NCBI GenBank assembly: GCA_003024985.2
Contig: PXIH01S0007933.1
DNA: 12,469 nucleotides
Direction: 5' to 3' (one strand)
Source of the DNA: Euperipatoides rowelli
Lineage: Eukaryota > Onychophora > Udeonychophora > Euonychophora > Peripatopsidae
Each line of letters begins with the position of its first letter. The stretch's first letter is position 1. The notes under the pieces were generated by a model. It did no database searches. It saw only the letters and a list, made by a program, of their open reading frames with translations, and was not told where the DNA came from. Of the stretch, positions 1 to 7,800 are shown one piece after another. The translations under genes and the position numbers were made by a program.

Positions 1-57
1 GTGAATAATTTCACGAGAAATAAAAAAAAGGTTTCCAGAGAGGCCGGCTCCAATTTG

Positions 58-85
58 AGGCCGCAGGCGGCCGCCTTTACGGCCT
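58..85. repeat. GC-rich nested palindrome
   Basis: A perfect 12-bp palindrome AGGCGGCCGCCT (65-76), containing a NotI-type GCGGCCGC core, lies inside outer arms AGGCCG (58-63) and CGGCCT (80-85). Almost every base is G or C while the surroundings are strongly AT-rich. It could be the end or hairpin of a small non-autonomous repeat. No target-site duplication or second terminus was found, so its nature is open. Confidence 0.6.
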
Positions 86-1102
86 TATGAAAAAAACCGG
101 CTCTGACTACATGATAATTATTCAGTGAGATTCTACCACTTTTAAATAATTAAAAATGGAGACTTTAGGTAACCTAAAATAGGCTATTATTTTATAAGTG
201 AAAAATCTTATCAAAAATTTATTCAGGTACACCCACACTTTTATATAATATCAAAGCTCATATATGGTCTTTTAAATGATAAAAAAAAAATGTTAGCATC
301 TAAGATGTTAGACCTACACCTCATTAGGAGAGTTAACAGCACCACTACCCACTCCTATCACCCCAGCTGAATAACATCTTGGCTGTTTTATTGGAATAAA
401 AAAAATGTATTCTTGTTATCAAAGAGAGGGGGAAGCAAAAAAAAAATAACACACCAGCAGCAAGCCCCTTGATATACCCTTAATAGTAATTGTTTGGCAA
501 ATAGTCCTTATTTTGTTTTTATTGAAAATGTAAGCTCTAAATAAATCTGACTTGTTTAAGAAAAACGATGAATTTTTAAAATATGACAAGCATTAAAAGT
601 AAAACATTTACCTAAAAGCATCTGAAGATCGACCAGTAGATCCCGATCGACTTTGTGCCCAAATATATTACTTATTTTGAATTGAAAAAAATAAAATACT
701 GTAAATTTCTCACTGAAGCATCCATACATTTACAGTGTCATATCTATTAACATCAATTTATAATGTGCCTAATAATTGAATACAAAATTTAAAAACGTAA
801 TTGAATCTCTATTGCGATAATAAGAACTACCGCTACTATTTCATTTACATTGTATTGTTGTAAGCTGAAATAAAAATTATAATGTAACTTAATAACGAAA
901 TAAACTTCATTTGGCATGCTATAAACACAAAAGTTATAACTCATAAGCATATAAAAATCTCATGAGAATCAATTTAACCTCGCTGAGACACATCTCAACC
1001 AGGAAAGTGTCCACAAGCACACTGAATATGGCTCAACTATGGCTCATCCAGGATCAAGTAGAGAAATTGATCAATGGCTGAAAATGTCCATACGAATAGT
1101 AC

Positions 1103-1120
1103 TATATATATATATATATA
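1103..1120. repeat. (TA)9 microsatellite
   Basis: A run of nine TA units. It is flanked at a distance by 8-bp inverted arms ATGGCTGA (1074-1081) and TCAGCCAT (1125-1132), which is weak and may be chance. Confidence 0.85.
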
Positions 1121-1176
1121 TTTATCAGCCATGTATAAAGTGTTCATGCGGACAGGGCCTAACATGACATCACTGG

Positions 1177-1191
1177 ACTTCTATAAACATT
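1177..1191. repeat. Target-site duplication, A-tail side of NADAR retrocopy
   Basis: ACTTCTATAAACATT here is repeated exactly at 1900-1914. The last T merges with the T-run (1190-1202) that is the A-tail of the minus-strand retrocopy, so the repeat abuts the tail as expected for target-primed reverse transcription. Confidence 0.85.
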
Positions 1192-1899
1192 TTTTTTTTT
1201 TTAAATTTTAATTTAAATTTTAAATACATACGGTATCCAAGAATACGGTACAGAAATTTTAAGCAAGTTCACCAATAATTACAGTTTAAAATTTTTTTAA
1301 AAAACAAAAACAACAAATTCAAGTTGAATCTGTCACTTCTATTAATGTTTCACGCCTCTTCCTCCATGAGTTCATCATGTATTTCAGTCACCGTGGATCT
1401 GTTGCTTTTAGACCAATGCCCCAAATGTGATGAAAAGAACTAGCCTCAGCCAGCAGAGTGCCAGCAGTCTTGAACAAAGCTTCATGAAGATGTTCATTTT
1501 GAGAAAACTTAAGATAGATTTCCCTGCTTAACAACTTCTTGGCATTTAGACTTCCATAATTCCTTATCAAAACTTTTAACTTTTCGACCAAATCTTTTCA
1601 TGTGCTGTGGATTAGTTGCATTCTTAATCTTTTCCACCATTTCAGTATCTTTAAATAGTATTGCTTTTTGATACATCATGAATTGCTGAGCACAACTGTA
1701 CACAACATCTTCGAAGACAAATTTCGCCGGATGGAATTGAGAAAAAGGAGAATCTTTGCCATAATACAGAGTTAATTCTTTATACTTTTCCATTATTGGT
1801 ATTTTACTTTTCATCTTGGCAAAATCTGGCATAAATTGACTAATACCTTAATGATTAATATGTCACCCTCTTTCTTATGCCTGGAAATACTTTGCGATC
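1191..1899 (-). mobile_element. Retrocopy (processed pseudogene insertion) of a NADAR-family mRNA
   Basis: The insertion is bounded by 15-bp direct repeats, with the A-tail (T12-13 on the + strand, to 1202) directly at its 3' edge. Inside are, in mRNA order, a leader of about 67 nt, the degraded NADAR reading frame (1832 down to 1350), and an AT-rich 3' UTR of about 145 nt. An ATTAAA hexamer on the minus strand (1207-1212) lies close to the tail. Intronless coding, an A-tail and direct repeats together are the standard signature of an mRNA copied by LINE machinery. The 5' end could be full length or slightly truncated. That an mRNA was copied is an inference from these marks; the parental gene is not in the window. 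Confidence 0.82.
1350..1832 (-). pseudogene. NADAR/YbiA-like (DUF1768) N-glycosidase pseudogene
   Basis: NADAR proteins hydrolyse N-glycosidic bonds of ADP-ribose-linked or related nucleotide substrates; E. coli YbiA is a family member. The first frame (1832-1509, 107 codons) carries the family hallmarks: YYGKDSPFSQFHPAKF (residues 23-38), the SCAQQFMMYQKA block (46-57) and the DKELW/VKQGNL block near the end. The frame then shifts; the neighbouring frame continues KFSQNEHLHEALFKT and ends in the WGIGL...DPR block (to 1391). The shift is caused by a tandem duplication of AGAT (1512-1519, + strand). After DPR a stop follows at once, and a third frame gives TEIHDELMEEEA (1388-1350), resembling the family's C-terminal L-x-E-[VI]-R-[DE]-E-L end, so about 20 residues including the usual W-x-G-x-N-x-L-G stretch are missing. 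The normally conserved Glu of the CAEQ block is Gln (codon 1686-1688). The start at 1832 follows an in-frame upstream stop. Non-functional as it stands. Confidence 0.88.
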
Positions 1900-1914
1900 A
1901 CTTCTATAAACATT
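1900..1914. repeat. Target-site duplication, 5' side of NADAR retrocopy
   Basis: Exact second copy of ACTTCTATAAACATT, marking the 5' boundary of the minus-strand insertion. The flank resumes with GTAGCA. Confidence 0.82.
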
Positions 1915-2744
1915 GTAGCAAACTCGGATTTTCAAATCTTTTTAAAAGAATTCAGATAATTTGATGATTTTTCTTTTTACATGGCCACTGTCATTGTAGG
2001 CCATTTGTGACATTATTGGCTGCTTGTCACTTTTCATTTTGTATATAGTCTTTCTTTTATTTTTATTTATTATTTATAATGGATGAGTTTGGGAATGTGT
2101 TGTTAAAGGGTTTGGCATTGTGTGAGCAGTAGATTTAACTATTAGAATTACTATATTTGGATATTGATTTGTTGATCTAGGCCTACTATGTCCAGGGGCC
2201 TTTAAAATCTCCTACATCGTCTGACACATTTGGATTCTTCTTTTTAAGCAATAGGCCTACCACTCTCAATTCTGAAGTTGGATAGCTTTATTTGTGTCTT
2301 TATTCATTGAACAATGTTGTTTCTTATTGAGCTGGTCTCCTTGTATGGCTCTTAATTGTTGTAAGACCTAAAAACCATGTCTGATCGATTGAGCACACAA
2401 GTGATTAACTCTATACAACTGTTCAATCAGTCATAAATTTATTTGAGGCCAAGATTTTGATAAAAGGGTTTAATCTGGATTGTTTGTGAAGATAATCATG
2501 TTATTATGTATTAATCTGTGTGCCTTATCTGGAGTTTAGTTATTCGGATCCAATAACATTCAATTTAAGTTCATTGGACTAAGAATTAGAACAGTTTCAA
2601 TGAATTTTTTTTTTTTTTACTTTTTTTTTTTTAATTATCAATTTATGTAATCATAGCCCACATCTTTTGGGGCTAGGGTTATAATAGCTTAATCTATATT
2701 ATATCTTATTGTTTAGTTATTATATTAAACGAAATAATTAATTC
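1915..2744. other. Gene-free AT-rich region
   Basis: No gene is recognised. Two T runs (2605-2618 and 2621-2632, split by AC) dominate the end. The octamer AGGCCTAC occurs near 2188 and 2253. A short stem TAGCCC/GGGCTA lies near 2655-2682. None of these justifies a functional call. Confidence 0.55.
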
Positions 2745-2758
2745 ATAATTATACTTTT
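2745..2758. repeat. Target-site duplication, 5' side of LINE-A
   Basis: ATAATTATACTTTT here is repeated exactly at 7787-7800, directly after the A-rich 3' tail of LINE-A. AT-rich composition raises the chance of coincidence, but the match falls exactly at the tail junction and places the 5' end at a sensible distance upstream of ORF1. Confidence 0.75.
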
Positions 2759-2888
2759 CATTCGATGTGACACCAAGTGGTTTTTGCTACTTTCTGGGTT
2801 TTGTCTCCCTTCGGATTTTACTTGGTATTTTTGTTAATTTTATGGATTAGATCATGTATTCATGGAATAATTTTTTTCAACGGTCTTT

Positions 2889-4030
2889 GTGAGAAATGGA
2901 AACGGCATGAGTATTGATTGCAATTTTAATTTTTTCATAGTGCTTTCGTTTATATGTAGCATACATTTCTGCATAANGATACCCAGACTTCCTGGTGCTC
3001 GTATCTTTTTGGTTGTTACTTGGACCCTGGCAGTGTTTATTTGTGAATACTTTGTATACAGTATGGATAGAATGGTGTATAGCTTTTCTGTTAGTAATAA
3101 TAAGAATATAATTATAAATAACTTTAATGCATACCAGTCGCTAATATCACAACTTACGTGTTTACAATTGTTGATGGGAATTTCAAGTCTCAGGCATTCG
3201 CCATGAATAGCATATAGGATGTTTTGAATTCCTTTGGTATGATTAAGGACTTGGATGAATATTCAAAACTTAACTATCCCACTTACCACTTTATCACTTT
3301 TAAGTCAGAAGATGCAATGCTTAGATTTAAGCAATTATACAAAAAATGTGTATTGTTTGTCGATAGTATTATTGTTACCAACATTGTAAAGTTTTCAGTT
3401 TATGGATACTTTCCCGGGTGGTTCTGGATGAGTTGGCCTAATTATTACTAGAATATGGAACTGTCATTTTAATGCGACCTACAATAAAAAAGCTGGATGA
3501 GGATACTTTTTTTCACCACCATCCCTGTTAGGGTCACTTTTTCCCTCAAGGATAGTGTGGACAATAATGCTCTTCCCTACCTTATCAGGTCAGCTGCCAA
3601 CTTGAAAAGCTGTATAAGTCTTTTTGGAAGACCTTAGGCCTGTTTTCAGTGTAAAATTGTGTCCCATTTGATTCAGGAATGTTTGTATAGATGGTGTGGG
3701 GTGTGCCACTCATTTCAGGAGGGAGGGGTGCATCAGTGCTTCCTGTCCTAGAGTCAGGTGTTAAAGAGTTCTAGTGGGCAGTTTGACGGTTCCATTGCTA
3801 GGGACGATGACCAGAGTACTTCTGTTGCAGATCCCAGATTCCAGATTTGCAGGTTCAAACCCAGGCTTCTCTGCAGGAGGCCGATCTGTTTCCTTGTTTG
3901 GAAAGTAGATGGCCTGGAGAATTTGCTTCATTCTAGTGACTTATATATGGACTTTCAGCAGACTGTTTTCAAAACGGTATGCAGTGAAGAACCAGAAGTT
4001 TCTGATGGGGGGGGGAGGAGGAGACTATAA
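2889..4030 (+). pseudogene. LINE-A ORF1 remnant (nucleic-acid-binding protein with zinc knuckles)
   Basis: ORF1 proteins of such LINEs bind the element RNA. The main frame is the one running through 3134-3451 and again from about 3509 to 4030. It reads an RRM-like stretch (TTYVFTIVDGNFKS, then YPTYHFITFKSEDAMLRFK), with TAG at 3209-3211. A neighbouring frame from about 3420 carries VVLDELA then LLLEYGTVILMRPTIKKL, after which the main frame resumes with PVRVTFSLKDSVDNNALPYL. Next comes a textbook CX2CX4HX4C knuckle, CFQCKIVSHLIQEC (3641-3682), followed by a second Cys/His cluster, CGVC...HQC (3695-3739). A TAG ends it at 3749-3751, but the same frame continues open as a low-complexity tail to 4030. 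The N-terminal part (2889-3133) is only weakly supported. At least two frameshifts and several stops; non-functional. Confidence 0.72.
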
Positions 4031-4359
4031 ATAGATTAAGATACAATGAACTGTATGTGATATAGCTTACTGCTGCTCATGAACTTCGAGTGACCTTTTT
4101 GGTTGTTTTCTCGGATTTTCTGTTTTGTAATGCAGTGGGTTTTACTGTGAAGTTTTGTTTTTTTCATGGGGGGAGGTGTATTTTTCCTCCTTTTCTTTTC
4201 TTTTTGGGTTTTTACTATTTTTCTTTTTTTGTATCTTTTTTTATTTGCTTTCATGGTATTGTTTAATTCTGTTCATATGTTTTTGGGTTGCCATGTTTAG
4301 TGGGGTCATTTCTTTTTGTGTGCTTTTTTTCCCCCTCTTGTAAATAACTCCAACTTTTC
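4031..4359 (+). other. LINE-A inter-ORF spacer
   Basis: T-rich stretch between ORF1 and ORF2 remains. A hydrophobic, Phe-rich frame (4155-4343) arises from the T-richness and resembles no known protein. A GGGGGGGGG run just upstream (about 4007-4015) suggests slippage-prone sequence. No promoter or RNA gene is seen. Confidence 0.5.
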
Positions 4360-4774
4360 ATGGCTGCTCAAAATCTTTTGAATTTCAGTTTGAATGTCCA
4401 TTTTTTCAATGCCCAAGGCATGAATACTTATCGCAAAAGGTGTCAGGTATTAGAATATATGATTACTAATGATGTGGACTTGTGCTTTGTGCAGGAGTCT
4501 AAAATTAGGGGGAGGGGGGGGTGAATTTGGATATGTTTAAAAAAATTATGAGTTTATTCCAGGTAATGCCCTTAGGCCCAGAGCTGGGGTGATAATTCTT
4601 TTCTCAACATTTCTTAGTATCACTGACATGACAGTTGTTAGGGCTCATCCTAGATATATTATAGTGTCCTTAAATGTGAGAGTGGAGCATTTTTTGTTGT
4701 GCAATTATTATGGCTTGCATGCCAGGGCGGTTAATAGAACATTATTATGGGAGGTGAATTCTTATTTCCGCCCC

Positions 4775-4796
4775 GCTACGATGTTGCTATCGTAGC
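4775..4796. repeat. Inverted repeat at an endonuclease frameshift
   Basis: GCTACGAT (4775-4782) and ATCGTAGC (4789-4796) are perfect 8-bp arms around GTTGCT. CGCC and GGCG just outside could extend the stem with a small bulge. The frame change between YYGLHARAVNRT and DVAIVAGDFN in the endonuclease falls here. Confidence 0.75.
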
Positions 4797-6356
4797 AGGC
4801 GATTTTAATCATAATAGTAATGTGTTTGTTACTCTTTTGGATTCCTTGCAACTGATCAATTTGGCTCAGGTGGTTGGAAGAGATTATCTTCCTACCCATT
4901 TTGCTGCTGTTTCCAACATGCTTGACTATGTGTTTATAACTAAAAATTATTTTTTGCATGTTGCTTTAAACGATAAGCCTCTTGTTTTTTCTGATCATGC
5001 GGCTCTTGCAGTAGTGTGTGCTCACGCAGTGGGACGTCCCGTTCCGGTATATTCCGTTAGGCAAAGACACCCATTTCTTTCTGATCGGTTGCCTCTGGGT
5101 TTTAAATTGTATTCTATAGCCTACATTTTTGCCAATCATTATCTGTTTGAGAGGTTTACTATGGATAAGCAAATTTTTACAAAAACTTTAATTTTGCAGA
5201 ATGACCATAATATCAGGCTAATAAATGGTGAGATGAATGATCTTAGGCAGATGATTGATCACATGAAGATTATCTCTCAAATTGAGGTTCCTTATTATTT
5301 AAAGTGTGTTAGGCGATACTCAGAGTTACATCTTCAACGGGAACAGTTTCAATATTTAAATTTAAAATGAAAAATTGTTGCTAATAGGGGAGAGGTTGGC
5401 TCGCTTTTGTCTTCTGACCTGTTTAGGAAGCAATCTGGGCTGCCCTTGTCCTTTGTATAGAGTGGGGGTCAGAATATTAGGAAGTTACCCATGATTAATC
5501 GTTTGAGCGAATTTTACTCTGGGGTATATAACCTTTTGGCACCTACTAGTGATGCTTTTGTTTCACTTCTCAGTTTTGATATACGTGAGCCCGGGGATCA
5601 CCACAACAATTTTGCTATTTCGGTTCAGGACTTGGAAAGGGTTCTTGCTCAGATAAATCGGAGGAGCTCCCCTGGGCCAGACTTTGTCACTTATCATGTT
5701 TTTCAGTGATTTTCTCATGTTTTTATGCCACATGTATAGAGCTTATACAACCTTTGGTTGTAGATGCCCCTGGTCTATCAGCGCATTATACATTCCTATA
5801 TGGTGCTACACAGAAAGAGATCCTTTAGTCCTGATGCACATCTTGAGGTTGAGGCTCTAAGACCTATTAATGTGAAAAATTTTGACACAAAAATTTTTGC
5901 TCGGATTCTGAACGACAAAATTGCCCCTATTCTGCTTCAGAATATTAATCGCATTTTCATTTTGCTCTCAAAATGTGCAATATTTATATTCCGCTGCTGA
6001 TTCTTCAGCAAACTATAAAGTATGTCAAGGCACACAGAGTGAGAGATCTTGTAATTTTTTTTTTAGATGTGCACCAGGCTTTTGTTTATGTAGATCATTT
6101 TTATTTAGCAACGGCCATTATTAAGATGTTTGGGCCATATGATGTCACCAAGGGCCTCTTCAATATTGCTTCAATAAATTTGTAAGCATTAAGAACAAGG
6201 GTAGATTGTTTTATAACATGCAAATTAGAAGGGGTATAACCCAGGCATCTCCCCTCTCCATCAATCTATTTGCTTTGAACATTGATGATTTAGTTAGGAA
6301 GATTAACATTTTGGATTTGGGTATAAATGTTCCAGCCTTTCATGCTAAGCTGTCAA

Positions 6357-6392
6357 CTTTTACCTATGTAGATGACCTCACATAGGTAAAAG
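6357..6392. repeat. Perfect 13-bp inverted repeat around the YVDD codons
   Basis: CTTTTACCTATGT (6357-6369) and ACATAGGTAAAAG (6380-6392) are exact reverse complements separated by 10 bp. The spacer and arms encode the reverse-transcriptase catalytic YVDD; the right arm contains the TAG (6383-6385) that interrupts the frame directly after YVDDLT. Confidence 0.92.
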
Positions 6393-7645
6393 CTGAGGGG
6401 TAGGGCTCATGTCCAGGCTGTATTCGACTTGGTTGATCAGTTCGCTGATGTAACCAGGTCTGTGTTCAGTCATACCAAAATGTTTGTTTGGAACCTCTTG
6501 GAAAATTGTATGGATTATACGTTTAATGGATCGGACATGGGGAAATTCCTGGGTTTACCCTTCCCCTTTTTCTGGGGGTTGGTGTAAAGCATAGGGTGCA
6601 GGATCACATACTTGAGTATGCTACCCATGTTCAGATGGTGATGCAGTATAGATACTTGTCTATTCCGACTCAAGTAAAGGTGATAAATGTGTATTTTTTT
6701 TCAAAGCTTTATTTCTATGTGCCCCATGTCAGTTTTAATCAGTCTTTCATTTTGTGCCTATTTTCAGTCGTTAACAAGATTCTTTGGGGCACTATGCTTG
6801 CCCCAATTTCCAAGAGAACTTTGGCATAGCCGATTTCTAAGGGTGGTTTGGGACTACATCTTGTGGATGAAATCTTTGAGATTGCCAATGCTAACTCTTT
6901 TTTTTCATGTCAAATTTTTTCAGTAATTGGATTCCCTNATCAATGTGGGGCCTACGGATAGCCCACACCCCAATCTTTTGGAGCTTCTTGTCTTGTCCAG
7001 GCTGCAAACAGACTTTATGGATGTTAGAGATACCTTCAACATAAATCATGTAATAAAATTTAATTACAAAGGTTATTCTAAGATTTTGTTTGCAGATTAT
7101 ATTCCTGCACACTTGGCTAGGTTAGTACTTCCAGTTTTTAGGGCTTTTAGGCAATATTATGTAGCTCCCAACCTGTTTAACTTTGTATATAGGCTTCTGC
7201 ATGATTCCCTGTTTACTCAAGAGTATCTTGTGTCTAGATATCATTTTGATTTACCTATTACATGTTTATTTTGTCAGCATAACGACAGCATGCATCATTT
7301 GCTTTTTACTTATATTTATTTTCAAGAGTTGAGAAATAAGATGGCACATTTATTTAATTTTAATTTCACTGGTTCAAATGTATATGATATTATGTGTGTT
7401 TTTGCTCCAGCACATGCCTTTTCTTTCCATAGCTATTTTTCTCTTTTTTTTTGATATGGTAAATTAGAAATTTTGCTCTATTTGGTCAGATGCAACTGCA
7501 CCCCAACATTTTTTCAGGCCCAAATTACTCAATTGGCAGTGTGGGATGCGTGTTATTGCCCATTCATGTTTTCAGGGAAAAGTGGCAGAATGCTTATCTG
7601 ATTTCTTTCTATAATGTGTTTTTGAAGGACATGATTGCTGTATAG

Positions 7646-7786
7646 TTTACGTTCTTTTTCTTTTACTCTTTTAGCTGTCTCAGATTTGCTCTGGACCACT
7701 CCTGTTCTGTTTTCTTGCCTTTTGTCTATATTTGGGTTTTTTTCTTGATTAATAAATGGGAGACAATCCCCAAATAAAAAAAAATA
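7646..7786 (+). terminator. LINE-A 3' UTR, AATAAA signal and A-rich tail
   Basis: Between the ORF2 stop and the downstream target repeat lies a short T-rich 3' UTR. AATAAA at 7751-7756 precedes a degenerate A-rich tail (about 7771-7786) that ends exactly at the repeat. TGGG (7757-7760) can pair with CCCA nearby, a short stem that might be part of template recognition, which is speculative. Confidence 0.72.
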
Positions 7787-7800
7787 ATAATTATACTTTT
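7787..7800. repeat. Target-site duplication, 3' side of LINE-A
   Basis: Exact second copy of ATAATTATACTTTT, directly after the A-rich tail. It runs into a T-run to 7811. Confidence 0.75.

Larger units (their letters stand above)
1..1176. other. Gene-free AT-rich region
   Basis: I see no gene in this stretch. It is AT-rich with short A runs and no open frame of useful length. A 40-codon frame beginning at the ATG at 962 matches nothing I know and is probably chance. The only distinct structures are the GC-rich palindrome at 58-85, a GATCGAC-containing patch near 627-654 and the (TA) run at 1103-1120. No tRNA or splice-bounded exon could be supported. Confidence 0.6.
4360..7645 (+). pseudogene. 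LINE-A ORF2 remnant: APE endonuclease + reverse transcriptase + C-terminal zinc finger
   Basis: ORF2 nicks target DNA and reverse-transcribes the element RNA. The endonuclease starts at ATG 4360: Asn in FNAQG (4408), Glu in FVQES (4495), the AGDFN motif (4795-4809), LDYVF (4921-4935) and SDHAAL (4990-5007). The reverse transcriptase follows: SSPGPD (5665-5682), EALRPINVKNFDTKIFARIL (about 5848-5910), motif A LDVHQAFVYVDH (6063-6098; catalytic Asp kept, second Asp replaced by Val), motif B RRGITQASPLS (6227-6259) and motif C YVDD (6365-6376). The thumb reads RYLSIPTQVKVINVYFFSKL (about 6650-6710), then PISKGGLGL after a stop. The C-terminus has CLFC...HHLLFTY (7263-7313) and REKWQNAYLISFYNVFLKDM (7574-7633), ending at TAG 7643. 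Frames switch roughly 1-2-1-0-2-0-2-0-2, with in-frame stops at 5368, 5458, 5707, 6383 and elsewhere. About 1,095 codons, a normal ORF2 length. Confidence 0.9.
2759..7786 (+). mobile_element. LINE-A: degenerate, apparently full-length non-LTR retrotransposon
   Basis: The element is about 5,028 bp. Its order is: 5' UTR (2759 to about 2888), ORF1 remnant (about 2889-4030), a T-rich inter-ORF spacer, ORF2 (4360-7645) with endonuclease, reverse transcriptase and C-terminal zinc-finger region, a 3' UTR with AATAAA (7751-7756), and an A-rich tail. The APE-type endonuclease, no visible RNase H, CCHC knuckles in ORF1 and a C-terminal Cys/His motif fit a two-ORF LINE such as the L1/Tx1 group, but I cannot fix the clade without alignment. 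Many frame changes and stops show it is inactive. Bounded by 14-bp direct repeats. Two single N calls (2977, 6938) both fall inside it. Confidence 0.85.

Noticed and set aside
962-1082. 40-codon plus-strand frame
   Set aside because: Short, unrecognised, no supporting signal for a gene or exon.
4036-4254. Lys-rich minus-strand frame
   Set aside because: Mirror of the T-rich LINE-A inter-ORF spacer; the Lys content follows from T runs and there is no domain.
4762-5172. Minus-strand open frames opposite the endonuclease
   Set aside because: The plus strand has clear GDFN, LDYVF and SDH motifs there; the opposite frames are shadows.
6891-7112. Minus-strand frame opposite ORF2
   Set aside because: Overlaps recognisable ORF2 coding on the plus strand and shows no motif of its own.
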